NCBI RefSeq assembly: GCF_016786305.1
Contig: NZ_JADWYV010000359.1
From: Pseudofrankia nepalensis
Lineage (GTDB): Bacteria; Actinomycetota; Actinomycetes; Frankiales; Frankiaceae
Reading direction: 5' to 3' (one strand)
Length of the DNA stretch: 8,395 nt
Shown: positions 1-5,596 of the stretch, in pieces
Layout: each line of letters starts with the position of its first letter
Numbering within the stretch: position 1 is the stretch's first letter
Notes under the pieces: generated by a model
Seen by the model: the letters and a program-made list of their open reading frames with translations, nothing else
What the model was told of the DNA's origin: nothing
Database searches by the model: none
Translations under genes and position numbers: made by a program

Positions 1-13
1 GGGCCGGCGCACG

Positions 14-574
14 TCAGGCGCCGCGACCGGCCGGCGGCCGGACACGGCCCCAGGGCTTGAAGACCGACAGGACCGTCGCGACCAGCAGCGCGAGCAGCGA
101 CACCGCGGGCGGGAACACCAGGAACGACATGTCGCCGGTCGCCGCGCCCGTGGCGGCGAGGGACTCACCGTGCTCGCGGACCTCGCCCATCCCCGGCAGC
201 AGCGCCACACCGACCAGCGCCACCAGCACCGCGTTGATCACCAGCTTGATGGTCACCCACCAGAACCGGAGCAGGCCCCACCGCGTGCCCCAGCCAAGCA
301 CCAGCCCAGTGGCCAGGCAGGCGATGGCGACCACGAGCATCGGCACGGCGAGGAATCGGCCGATTGCCTGGAAGGCCGCCGCCCGGCTGGCGAGGTCGTC
401 GGAGCCAAGTCCGACTCCGACGAGCACGGCCATCATCACGTCGATCCCGATCCAGGCACCGGCGGCGACCACGTGCGCCACCAGGACCGCCTTGCGCCGC
501 CCCGGCCGCAGCAGGGGACGCGCCGGGACCGGGCGCGCGGACCCGACCGGACGGCCGGGCGTCATGGTTGTCAT
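14..574 (-). CDS. Small four-helix integral membrane protein, DUF2269-like
   Basis: The 186-residue product has a basic, proline-rich N-terminal tail (residues 1-28) and then four hydrophobic segments at about 29-49, 68-88, 101-120 and 148-165, so it is a cytoplasmic-membrane protein. The first helix carries a conserved-looking AHVVAAGAWIGIDV stretch with His34 and Trp41. The second and third helices are joined by a short loop ending in RFWWVTIK. This layout resembles small DUF2269-like membrane proteins common in actinomycetes, whose function is unknown. The family assignment is from memory and not certain. The ATG at 574 has only a weak AGG about five bases upstream, and a second ATG lies three codons further in at 565. 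The 311-base gap after the phosphatase gene suggests its own promoter. The stop lies 13 bases from the window edge, so the downstream context is unknown. Confidence 0.8.
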   Translation of the reverse strand: MTTMTPGRPVGSARPVPARPLLRPGRRKAVLVAHVVAAGAWIGIDVMMAVLVGVGLGSDDLASRAAAFQAIGRFLAVPMLVVAIACLATGLVLGWGTRWGLLRFWWVTIKLVINAVLVALVGVALLPGMGEVREHGESLAATGAATGDMSFLVFPPAVSLLALLVATVLSVFKPWGRVRPPAGRGA

Positions 575-885
575 AACGCCTGACCATGCCGGGATCCCGC
601 CGCTTCCGCGTCATGCCACGAGCGGGACTCCGCCTACGCCTGGCGACGTACCCGCGGGCCACCCGCGCCGGCCGTTCGTGAGCTCGACGGCGTCCTCAAG
701 GCTCGAAACCGCCGGATGCGCGCGGATCGGCCTGCTCCCAGCGGCGGGCGCCCTGCAACGTAAGCGCGCCAGCGGGGAGGCAGAAGATCGAAGAGCCGCG
801 ACAGCGCGTGACCGCGACTCGGCGGCTGAGCCGCATCGCCGCGCTGGCCGGCCCGAGATGGGCTACGGGGCAGTGAGCGGGTCGG
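575..885. other. Non-coding gap between phosphatase and membrane-protein genes
   Basis: These 311 bases hold no convincing gene; frames open across them run on into the flanking genes as shadows. Close to the membrane-protein start there is a perfect 10-bp palindrome CGGGATCCCG (590-599). A related GGGACTCCGCC (624-634) lies 33 bases from GGGATCCCGCC (591-601) and matches it at 9 of 11 positions; these could be regulatory sites but the evidence is weak. About 50 bases past the phosphatase stop, a short hairpin with GCGGC/GCCGC arms (822-834) has a three-base loop and no T-run, so it is at best a poor terminator. No clear -10/-35 pair was seen. Confidence 0.5.
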
Positions 886-2118
886 TCAGAGTCGGATGAC
901 GACGATGGCGGTGTCGTCGGTCGGCTCGCGGTCCGCGCCGCCCACCTCGGCCAGCAGCGCGTCGGCCAGTGCGTCCGGACCGAGTCCCGCGTGGCGGCCG
1001 AGACTGTCGGCAAGGCGGGACAGCCCGACGTCGACGTTCTCCTCTCGGCGTTCGATCAGGCCGTCGGTATACAGCGTCAGCGTGGCCCCGTCCGCGAACG
1101 TGGCGGTGGCCTGGGACCGGGGCAGGTGTTCCGGGCTCGCGCCCAGCGGCGGGTCGACGGTCTGGTCGAGGAGTTCCACGTCGCCGCCGACGCACGCCAG
1201 CGCCGGTGGCGGATGACCTGCCCGGCTGTAGGTGACGGTGAGCGTGCTGTAGTCGACGACCGCCTGCACGACGGTGGTCGACTCGGCGCCCTTTACCGAC
1301 CGTGCGTACCTGTCCAGCACTTCCAGGGCGGCCGCGGGCCCGTCGGCCACGCGGACCACGGCGCTCAGCGCGCTGCGCAGTTGGCCCATCGTGCCCGTGG
1401 CCGACAGTCCGTGGCCAACGACGTCGCCCACGGCCACCGCGACGCGGTCCTCAGACAGCTCCACCAGGTCGTACCAGTCGCCACACACGTTCATCGTGCT
1501 GGCGGCCGGCTGGTAGCGCACGGCCGCCTTGACGCGCCCGGTCGGCGCCAGCGCGGGCAGCATGGCTTCCTGGAGGGTCAGGGCCACCTCACGTTCCCGC
1601 GCGTGCGCTCGGCGCAGTTGCTCGTTCACCTCGTGCAGCTCCCGAGCACGGGCCATCAGCTCCGCCTCCAGCGCGTGCCGCTGCTCCTCCCCCAGCTCAC
1701 CAGCACACCCACGGACCAGGTCGGTCGTCTCCTCCACCCGGTGCACCACCAACGCCACCTGCCCGTCAGGATCAAGCACCGGGGTGTTGACCGTGCTCCA
1801 GTACCGCTCCTCGAACACGTCTGAATGCCCTGACGTCTTCACGTCGTAACGCTGGATCGCCATGGTGTCGCGCTCCCCGGTCGCCAGCACCCGCCGCAGC
1901 GACACGCCGAGCCCGCACACCCCCGACGGCGACCCATGTTCCGGATTGTCCGGAAAAGCGTCAAACAGGTAACGCCCTAGCAGGTCCTCGCGCCTACGTC
2001 CCGACACCCGGAGATATGCCTCGTTGGCGGCAAGAATGATGAGTTCAGGGGCTAGCAACAAGGTCGCGCTGGGGAGATCCCGAAAGACGGCCTCATAGTC
2101 GATCTTCGGCTCGTCCAT
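886..2118 (-). CDS. PAS domain-SpoIIE-type PP2C protein serine/threonine phosphatase
   Basis: With the ATG at 2118 the product has 410 residues. A PAS sensor domain covers about 10-130, with features typical of actinobacterial PAS phosphatases (GRRREDLLGRYLFDAFPDNP, later EERYWSTVNTPVLD). A charged helical linker, probably a coiled coil, covers about 140-185 and ends in the LQEAMLP motif that precedes SpoIIE domains. The PP2C catalytic domain runs from about 195 to the end. Its metal-binding motifs are all present: GDWYD (213-217), GDVVGHG (231-237), AGHPPP (300-305), YTDGLIE (350-356) and DDTA (401-404), so it should be active. Known relatives dephosphorylate anti-sigma-factor antagonists in partner-switching pathways and no such partner is encoded here. 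It is soluble, with no membrane segment. A GTG at 2151 would add 11 residues; the ATG is preferred because AGGTGG lies six bases before it and the extra residues (SSRWWR) look like a translated leader. Confidence 0.9.
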   Translation of the reverse strand: MDEPKIDYEAVFRDLPSATLLLAPELIILAANEAYLRVSGRRREDLLGRYLFDAFPDNPEHGSPSGVCGLGVSLRRVLATGERDTMAIQRYDVKTSGHSDVFEERYWSTVNTPVLDPDGQVALVVHRVEETTDLVRGCAGELGEEQRHALEAELMARARELHEVNEQLRRAHAREREVALTLQEAMLPALAPTGRVKAAVRYQPAASTMNVCGDWYDLVELSEDRVAVAVGDVVGHGLSATGTMGQLRSALSAVVRVADGPAAALEVLDRYARSVKGAESTTVVQAVVDYSTLTVTYSRAGHPPPALACVGGDVELLDQTVDPPLGASPEHLPRSQATATFADGATLTLYTDGLIERREENVDVGLSRLADSLGRHAGLGPDALADALLAEVGGADREPTDDTAIVVIRL

Positions 2119-2124
2119 CCGCCA

Positions 2125-2131
2125 CCACCTC
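2125..2131 (-). promoter_or_regulatory. Ribosome binding site deciding the phosphatase start
   Basis: Read on the minus strand, GAGGTGG sits six bases upstream of the ATG at 2118. The competing GTG at 2151 is preceded by GGGAGGG, a stronger anti-SD match, but only two bases separate it from the GTG, which is closer than usual. Spacing favours the ATG; both starts could be used. Confidence 0.5.
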
Positions 2132-2185
2132 GACGACCCGCCATCGGACACTGCCCTCCCAACGGTAGGACCGCGGGACCAAACA

Positions 2186-2199
2186 CGCCGGCACCGGCG
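2186..2199 (-). terminator. Possible GC hairpin terminator after the oxidase gene
   Basis: CGCCGG and CCGGCG form a perfect inverted repeat around CA, folding as a five-pair stem with a four-base loop. On the minus strand it is followed by TGTTTGG, a weak T-rich tract. It lies about 125 bases past the oxidase stop and upstream of the phosphatase gene, so it could separate the two transcripts. Short GC palindromes arise easily by chance in DNA this rich, so confidence is low. Confidence 0.25.
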
Positions 2200-2209
2200 C
2201 GTTGACGCA

Positions 2210-2308
2210 GCCCGTCACCGCGGGACAGCGGAAGGGTCCGGTGCCCAGGACGCGTTCGGCGATCTCGATAAGGGCGTCGGCGCGCAGTTGCGGCGTGCGG
2301 CCACCATT
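2210..2308 (-). pseudogene. Possible relic of a DUF222/13E12-repeat (HNH-type) gene
   Basis: In the minus-strand frame that starts with Asn at 2308, the gap between the oxidase and phosphatase genes reads NGGRTPQLRADALIEIAERV (2249-2308), then a stretch with no recognisable similarity. The pattern R-T-x-x-Q-x-R-A-D-A-L-x-E-x-A resembles the conserved segment of DUF222 (13E12 repeat) proteins, which usually precede an HNH nuclease domain and are abundant, often fragmentary, in actinomycete genomes. The expected length is several hundred residues, and there is no start, no HNH motif and no flanking domain here. If real, this is a decayed remnant. The match is by eye over about 20 residues and could be chance. 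Confidence 0.35.
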
Positions 2309-2324
2309 ATCCCAAGGCGTCGCC

Positions 2325-3761
2325 TCAGCTCTCGGCGGGGGGAATGTTGGGGTTGAGCCGGAAGCGGTTTTCCGGGTCGTAGTCGCGCTTGACTCGCCGA
2401 AGACGTTCGACGTTGCGTCCCCAGGCCCGTGCCCGGTCGGCGTCGTCGAGATCAGCGTCGCCGCCGAAGTTGAGGTAGGTGCCCGACGCGGCCCGCAGCG
2501 TGACGGCCTCATCGTAGGCGTCGCGCACCCAGCGGATGTTCGCGTCGTTGTCTGCTGGGTCCAGCCAGTTTCCGTCAAGGCTCAGGATGTACCGGGCACT
2601 GCGATCACCGAACGCGGTCTCCGTCGCGCCGACCCGCGACATGGCGCCGCCCATGAGCGGCGTGTGCACCAAGGTCTTCGGGTGCGGGCGGTCCTGACCG
2701 ACGCGGGCCACGAACGCGGTCGCCTCCTCGTCGAGCCGGTCCAGGTAGACGGACTTCCAGTAGCTCTGCAACCCGCCCTTGGGAAAGAGGGGGTCGAGGG
2801 CGGACTGCGCCGTCCGGTACGCCAGGGCCGTGCTCATGTCGGCGAGCGGTCTGCCGAGTTCGGCAAGCTCCCGGCACACCCGTCGACCCTGGTTCGGGTC
2901 ACCCGCGTACAAGGCGGCCGTGATGAGCACATCGCGGTTGTGCACGGAGGGCGGGAATTCCGGCACCGCTGGCAACGACCAGAACATGGCACGGCTGGTG
3001 ACCTCGTCGGGGACGGTGGATGTCCAGTCCCGCCAGCGCGGGAGTACCTCGGCGGCGGCGTCGCTCGGGTAGATGACCATGCCGTTCCAGACGACCGGAC
3101 CGAGCGGATAGGCCTCGAACTCGAAGGACACCACCACGCCGAAGTTGCCGCCGCCGCCGCGCAGCGCCCAGAACAGGTCCTCGCGCTCGGATGCGCCGCA
3201 ACGCACGATGTCGCCGCGGGCCGTCACCACTTCGGCCGCGCGCAGCGCGTCGCAGGCCAGCCCGTACTTGCGGTGCAGCCAGCCGATTCCACCCCCGAGC
3301 GTAAGACCAGCCACGCCCGTGGTCGACACGACCCCGCCAGGTACCGCGAGCCCGTGCAGCTGCGTCTCACGGTCGACGTCGCCCCAGGTCGCGCCGCCCG
3401 CGACCCGCACACGCCGCTGTTCCGGGTCCACCCAGACACCTCGCATCGCCGACAGGTCGATCATCAAAACGTCGTCGGCCGTGCAGGTCCCGGCGATACT
3501 GTGGCCGCCGCCTCGGACGGCGACGAGGAGGTTTCGCTCCGTGGCGAGCCTGACGGCGTCGACGACGTCGGCGGTCCCGGTGCACCGGACGATGAGACCT
3601 GGTCTGCGGTCGAGCATGGCGTTCTGGATGACCCGCGCTTCGTCGTACCCGACGTCGTCCGAAGTCAGAACCGTCCCCCGGAAGATCGCACGGATCTCCT
3701 CGACCGTCTCGTCCGAGAGTGTCTGCCGGTCGCCCCCCAGCGTGAGCACCTGTGCCGACAT
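2325..3761 (-). CDS. FAD-linked oxidase, 6-hydroxynicotine oxidase/berberine-bridge-enzyme type
   Basis: The product has 478 residues, the usual family length. The N-terminal half is a PCMH-type FAD-binding domain: RPGLIVRCTGTADVVDAV (53-70), RGGGHS (83-88) with His87 as the predicted histidyl-FAD attachment site, GVAGLTLGGGIGWL (149-162) and ALRGGGGNFGVV (189-200). The substrate domain contains YWKSVYL (334-340), and the BBE motif YDPENRFRLNPNI (461-473) closes the protein. The cysteine that gives a second flavin bond in bicovalent members is replaced by valine in PGGVVSTTG (141-149), so the flavin should be mono-covalent, as in 6-hydroxy-D-nicotine oxidase. Relatives oxidise amines, alcohols or sugars with oxygen; the substrate here cannot be told. 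No signal peptide is seen. The frame extends upstream to 4097, but the ATG at 3761 is chosen because GAGGAG lies six bases before it and conserved sequence starts there. Confidence 0.92.
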   Translation of the reverse strand: MSAQVLTLGGDRQTLSDETVEEIRAIFRGTVLTSDDVGYDEARVIQNAMLDRRPGLIVRCTGTADVVDAVRLATERNLLVAVRGGGHSIAGTCTADDVLMIDLSAMRGVWVDPEQRRVRVAGGATWGDVDRETQLHGLAVPGGVVSTTGVAGLTLGGGIGWLHRKYGLACDALRAAEVVTARGDIVRCGASEREDLFWALRGGGGNFGVVVSFEFEAYPLGPVVWNGMVIYPSDAAAEVLPRWRDWTSTVPDEVTSRAMFWSLPAVPEFPPSVHNRDVLITAALYAGDPNQGRRVCRELAELGRPLADMSTALAYRTAQSALDPLFPKGGLQSYWKSVYLDRLDEEATAFVARVGQDRPHPKTLVHTPLMGGAMSRVGATETAFGDRSARYILSLDGNWLDPADNDANIRWVRDAYDEAVTLRAASGTYLNFGGDADLDDADRARAWGRNVERLRRVKRDYDPENRFRLNPNIPPAES

Positions 3762-3767
3762 GGAGCG

Positions 3768-3773
3768 CTCCTC
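3768..3773 (-). promoter_or_regulatory. Ribosome binding site fixing the oxidase start
   Basis: On the minus strand GAGGAG is followed by six bases and the ATG at 3761. This rules against the much longer upstream extension of the same frame (to 4097), whose extra residues show no domain features. Confidence 0.7.
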
Positions 3774-3871
3774 TCTCTCGTGCTCGCCGGTGCCCACCAG
3801 TCGGCACCGGTCCGCGCAACTCGCCCCTTCAGGGTCGCGCCACGACCGGGTCGTCGCAAAGCGTGCCGGAA

Positions 3872-3890
3872 TGGCAACCATAGGTTGCCA
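3872..3890. promoter_or_regulatory. Perfect palindrome, likely repressor operator
   Basis: TGGCAACCATAGGTTGCCA is a perfect inverted repeat with 8-bp arms around ATA. It is unusually AT-rich for its surroundings and lies 111-129 bases upstream of the oxidase start, within the divergent region. Its size and symmetry fit a site for a dimeric regulator such as a TetR, MarR or GntR family member. On the minus strand its centre reads TATGGT, which could double as a -10 element, although no matching -35 was found. No regulator gene is present in the window. Confidence 0.5.
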
Positions 3891-4216
3891 ACGGCGGCGG
3901 GTCCGAGGCCGGTGGCCGGCGTGGAAGGCGACGCCGTCTCCGTGCGGGTACGTCGTGGACTGCCCGCACGCGTCGGCGTCGTCGGGGCCGGCCGGCGCGT
4001 CGCCTCGGGCGGCTTCCTCGGTCATGGCACGCCGACTCGACCGGTACGCCACTCGAACCGCGAAACGACTCGACATGCCGGACGGAGCTCTGGGCACGAC
4101 CGGCTGCTGGGGTGACGTCGTAAGTGGGTGTGAAGAGGGTTGTAAGGGCGTTCGGGCACTGTCGGATCTGTCAGCCGGCCCGGACCGCGAGCCGGGGGGA
4201 ATCAGGGAGTACCAAG

Positions 4217-4783
4217 ATGACGCGCAGGTTCAAGCTCCAGACCCAGGTCACGGTCGACGGGTACATGGGCGGGCCGAAGGGCGAGATGGACTGGATGACG
4301 TTCGGCTGGTCCGACGACCTCAAGGCCTACGCCGACGAGCTCGTGAAGCCGGTCGACTGCATCGTGCTGGGCCGCAGACTCGCCGAGGGCTTCATTCCCG
4401 CCTGGGAGTCCCGGCCCGAGGGTGAGGACGAGGCGACCATCGACTGGATGAACAACACGCCGCGGGTCGTGGTCAGCAAGACCCTCACCGCGTCGCCATG
4501 GAAGAACGCGACCATCGCCGGTGGCGACCTCGTCGAGACCGTGAACGAGCTCAAGTCGCGGCCCGGCGGCGATCTGATCGCCTACGGGGGCAGCGGGCTG
4601 GTAACCAGCCTGATCGCCGCGGACCTGCTCGACGAACTGCACCTGTTCGTCAACCCGGTCGCGATCGGGGCGGGCATCCCCGTGTTCCCCACCACCGGTG
4701 GCCATAAGCGGTTCGACGTCGTCGCGGCGCGGCCGTTCGAGTGCGGGATCACCGTCCTGCGCCTGGAGCCGAAGCGCTCCTGA
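4217..4783 (+). CDS. Dihydrofolate reductase-fold (RibD C-terminal type) protein, first of pair
   Basis: The product has 188 residues, typical of the single-domain family related to FolA and the RibD C-terminal domain; members are presumed NAD(P)H-dependent reductases of unknown substrate. Visible motifs are QVTVDGYMGGPKGEMDW (10-26) at the first strand, VLGRRLAEGF (50-59) at the nucleotide-binding turn, YGGSGLVTSL (123-132), and DELHLFVNPVAIGAGIPVF (139-157), the most conserved block. The GRRLAEGF segment lacks the Thr-Tyr of the usual GRxTYE, which is common in this subgroup. Activity as a true dihydrofolate reductase is unlikely to be its main role. The frame is open from 4124, but the ATG at 4217 is chosen because GGGAG lies seven bases before it and the conserved first strand starts soon after. 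It is followed 74 bases on by a second protein of the same fold, probably in one transcript. Confidence 0.88.
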   Translation: MTRRFKLQTQVTVDGYMGGPKGEMDWMTFGWSDDLKAYADELVKPVDCIVLGRRLAEGFIPAWESRPEGEDEATIDWMNNTPRVVVSKTLTASPWKNATIAGGDLVETVNELKSRPGGDLIAYGGSGLVTSLIAADLLDELHLFVNPVAIGAGIPVFPTTGGHKRFDVVAARPFECGITVLRLEPKRS

Positions 4784-4845
4784 ACCGGCACGACCAGCCC
4801 AAATCCGCGACCGGGCCGCCTCCACTGGCACAGCCCGATTTTACG

Positions 4846-4851
4846 AAGGAG
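4846..4851 (+). promoter_or_regulatory. Strong ribosome binding site of the second reductase gene
   Basis: AAGGAG followed by six bases and ATG is the closest match to the anti-Shine-Dalgarno consensus in the window. It fixes the start at 4858. Confidence 0.7.
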
Positions 4852-4857
4852 AAGATC

Positions 4858-5400
4858 ATGGGAGTCATCAAGTCCGCGTTGTTCATCTCGCTCGACGGCG
4901 TCATCGAGGCGCCGGAGACCTGGCACTTCCCGTACTTCAACGACGAGATGGGCGCGGTCGTCGGCGAGCTGATGACCGAGAGCGACGCCACGCTGCTGGG
5001 TCGGCGCACCTACGAGGAGTTCGCCGCCTACTGGCCGAGCGCCGACCCCGACGACCCGACGACGACGGCGATGAACGGTGCCCGCAAGTACGTGGTGTCC
5101 GGCTCGCTCGCCGAGGCGGCCTGGGAGAACTCCGGGCTGGTCCAGGGCGACGTGCGCGCGGAGATCCTCAGGCTCAAGGAACGGCACGGCCAGCTCGGCA
5201 CCACCGGCAGCGCGACCCTCGTCCGCTGGCTGCTCGAGCAGGGTCTGGTCGACGAACTGCACCTGCTGGTACACCCACTCGTGGTCGGCAAGGGCAAGAA
5301 GCTGTTCGCCGACGGCGCCTCGGTGCCTCTCGCGCTGCGCTCCGCCACGCCGTTCACCACCGGCGTGGTCCACCTGGTCTACGGGCCCGCCGCCGAGTGA
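4858..5400 (+). CDS. Dihydrofolate reductase-fold (RibD C-terminal type) protein, second of pair
   Basis: The product has 180 residues of the same fold as its upstream neighbour but is clearly diverged. Motifs are ALFISLDGVIEAPETW (7-22), LGRRTYEEF (47-55), which keeps the classical GRxTYE turn, GTTGSATLVRWLL (114-126), and DELHLLVHPLVVGKGKKLF (132-150). It is predicted to be a soluble NAD(P)H-dependent reductase; the substrate is unknown. The ATG is firmly set by AAGGAG six bases upstream (4846-4851), the best ribosome binding site in the window, which implies higher translation than its neighbour. The 74-base gap after the first gene contains a weak five-pair hairpin (4812-4837) followed by ATTTTA, which could attenuate readthrough, but co-transcription seems likely. 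The shared DELHL-V-P block suggests an old duplication or separate recruitment from the same superfamily. Confidence 0.9.
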   Translation: MGVIKSALFISLDGVIEAPETWHFPYFNDEMGAVVGELMTESDATLLGRRTYEEFAAYWPSADPDDPTTTAMNGARKYVVSGSLAEAAWENSGLVQGDVRAEILRLKERHGQLGTTGSATLVRWLLEQGLVDELHLLVHPLVVGKGKKLFADGASVPLALRSATPFTTGVVHLVYGPAAE

Positions 5401-5485
5401 CCCGCCCGCGTGGCGCCAGGTGTCGATGCCGGCGACGTTCGCCCGGCCAGCACGCGCCCGACCGCCGGCCTGATCGCCGAATGCC

Positions 5486-5531
5486 CGCGGAAATGGCTCG
5501 ACCGACAACCAGTCTCCTCGCCGTTTCCGCG
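5486..5531. terminator. Twelve-pair stem-loop between convergent genes
   Basis: CGCGGAAATGGC (5486-5497) pairs with GCCGTTTCCGCG (5520-5531) at all 12 positions, one being a T-G wobble, around a 22-base loop. It sits in the 196-base gap between the convergent reductase and NTPase genes, where a bidirectional terminator is expected. There is no T-run on either side, so termination would have to be of the U-tract-less kind proposed for actinomycetes. Its true role is not shown. Confidence 0.4.
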
Positions 5532-5596
5532 AGCAACTGATGATCACCCGCCTCGCGCGCCGCTCCGAACCGGGGCGAACCATCACGGCTCCGGCG

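Larger units (their letters stand above)
3762..4216. other. Divergent intergenic control region
   Basis: These 455 bases separate the minus-strand oxidase from the plus-strand reductase pair and should hold promoters for both. Open frames crossing it do not look like proteins. It contains the palindrome at 3872-3890, three copies of ACTCGA at 4035, 4051 and 4068, and a small GC hairpin (CCCGG/CCGGG, 4179-4196) just before the ribosome binding site of the first reductase gene. A TTGTAA at 4140 with GGATCT 18 bases later is a possible but poor -35/-10 pair for the plus-strand genes. No convincing promoter was found for the oxidase. Confidence 0.55.

Noticed and set aside
57..899. Plus-strand open frame over the membrane-protein gene and gap
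   Set aside because: The product is Thr/Ser/Arg/Pro-rich without motifs; the minus frame has four clean membrane segments.
3986..3995. GGCCGGCC palindromes here and in the NTPase gene as regulatory sites
   Set aside because: Such GC palindromes recur by composition alone, and those in the NTPase gene are explained by Ala-Gly-Arg-Pro codons.
3762..4097. N-terminal extension of the oxidase frame by 112 residues
   Set aside because: The extra residues lack domain or signal features, they would cover the palindrome, and a well-spaced GAGGAG supports the ATG at 3761.
2202..4115. Long plus-strand open frame antisense to the oxidase gene
   Set aside because: Its product is Arg/Gly/His-rich low-complexity sequence with no motifs, as expected for the opposite strand of a GC-rich gene; the minus strand has full FAD oxidase motifs.
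4124..4216. Earlier GTG start for the first reductase
   Set aside because: The ATG at 4217 has GGGAG seven bases upstream and begins at the family's normal N-terminus.
4812..4837. Hairpin plus ATTTTA between the two reductase genes as a true terminator
   Set aside because: Only five base pairs with a 16-base loop; the A/T-rich stretch is short and adjoins the ribosome binding site of the next gene.
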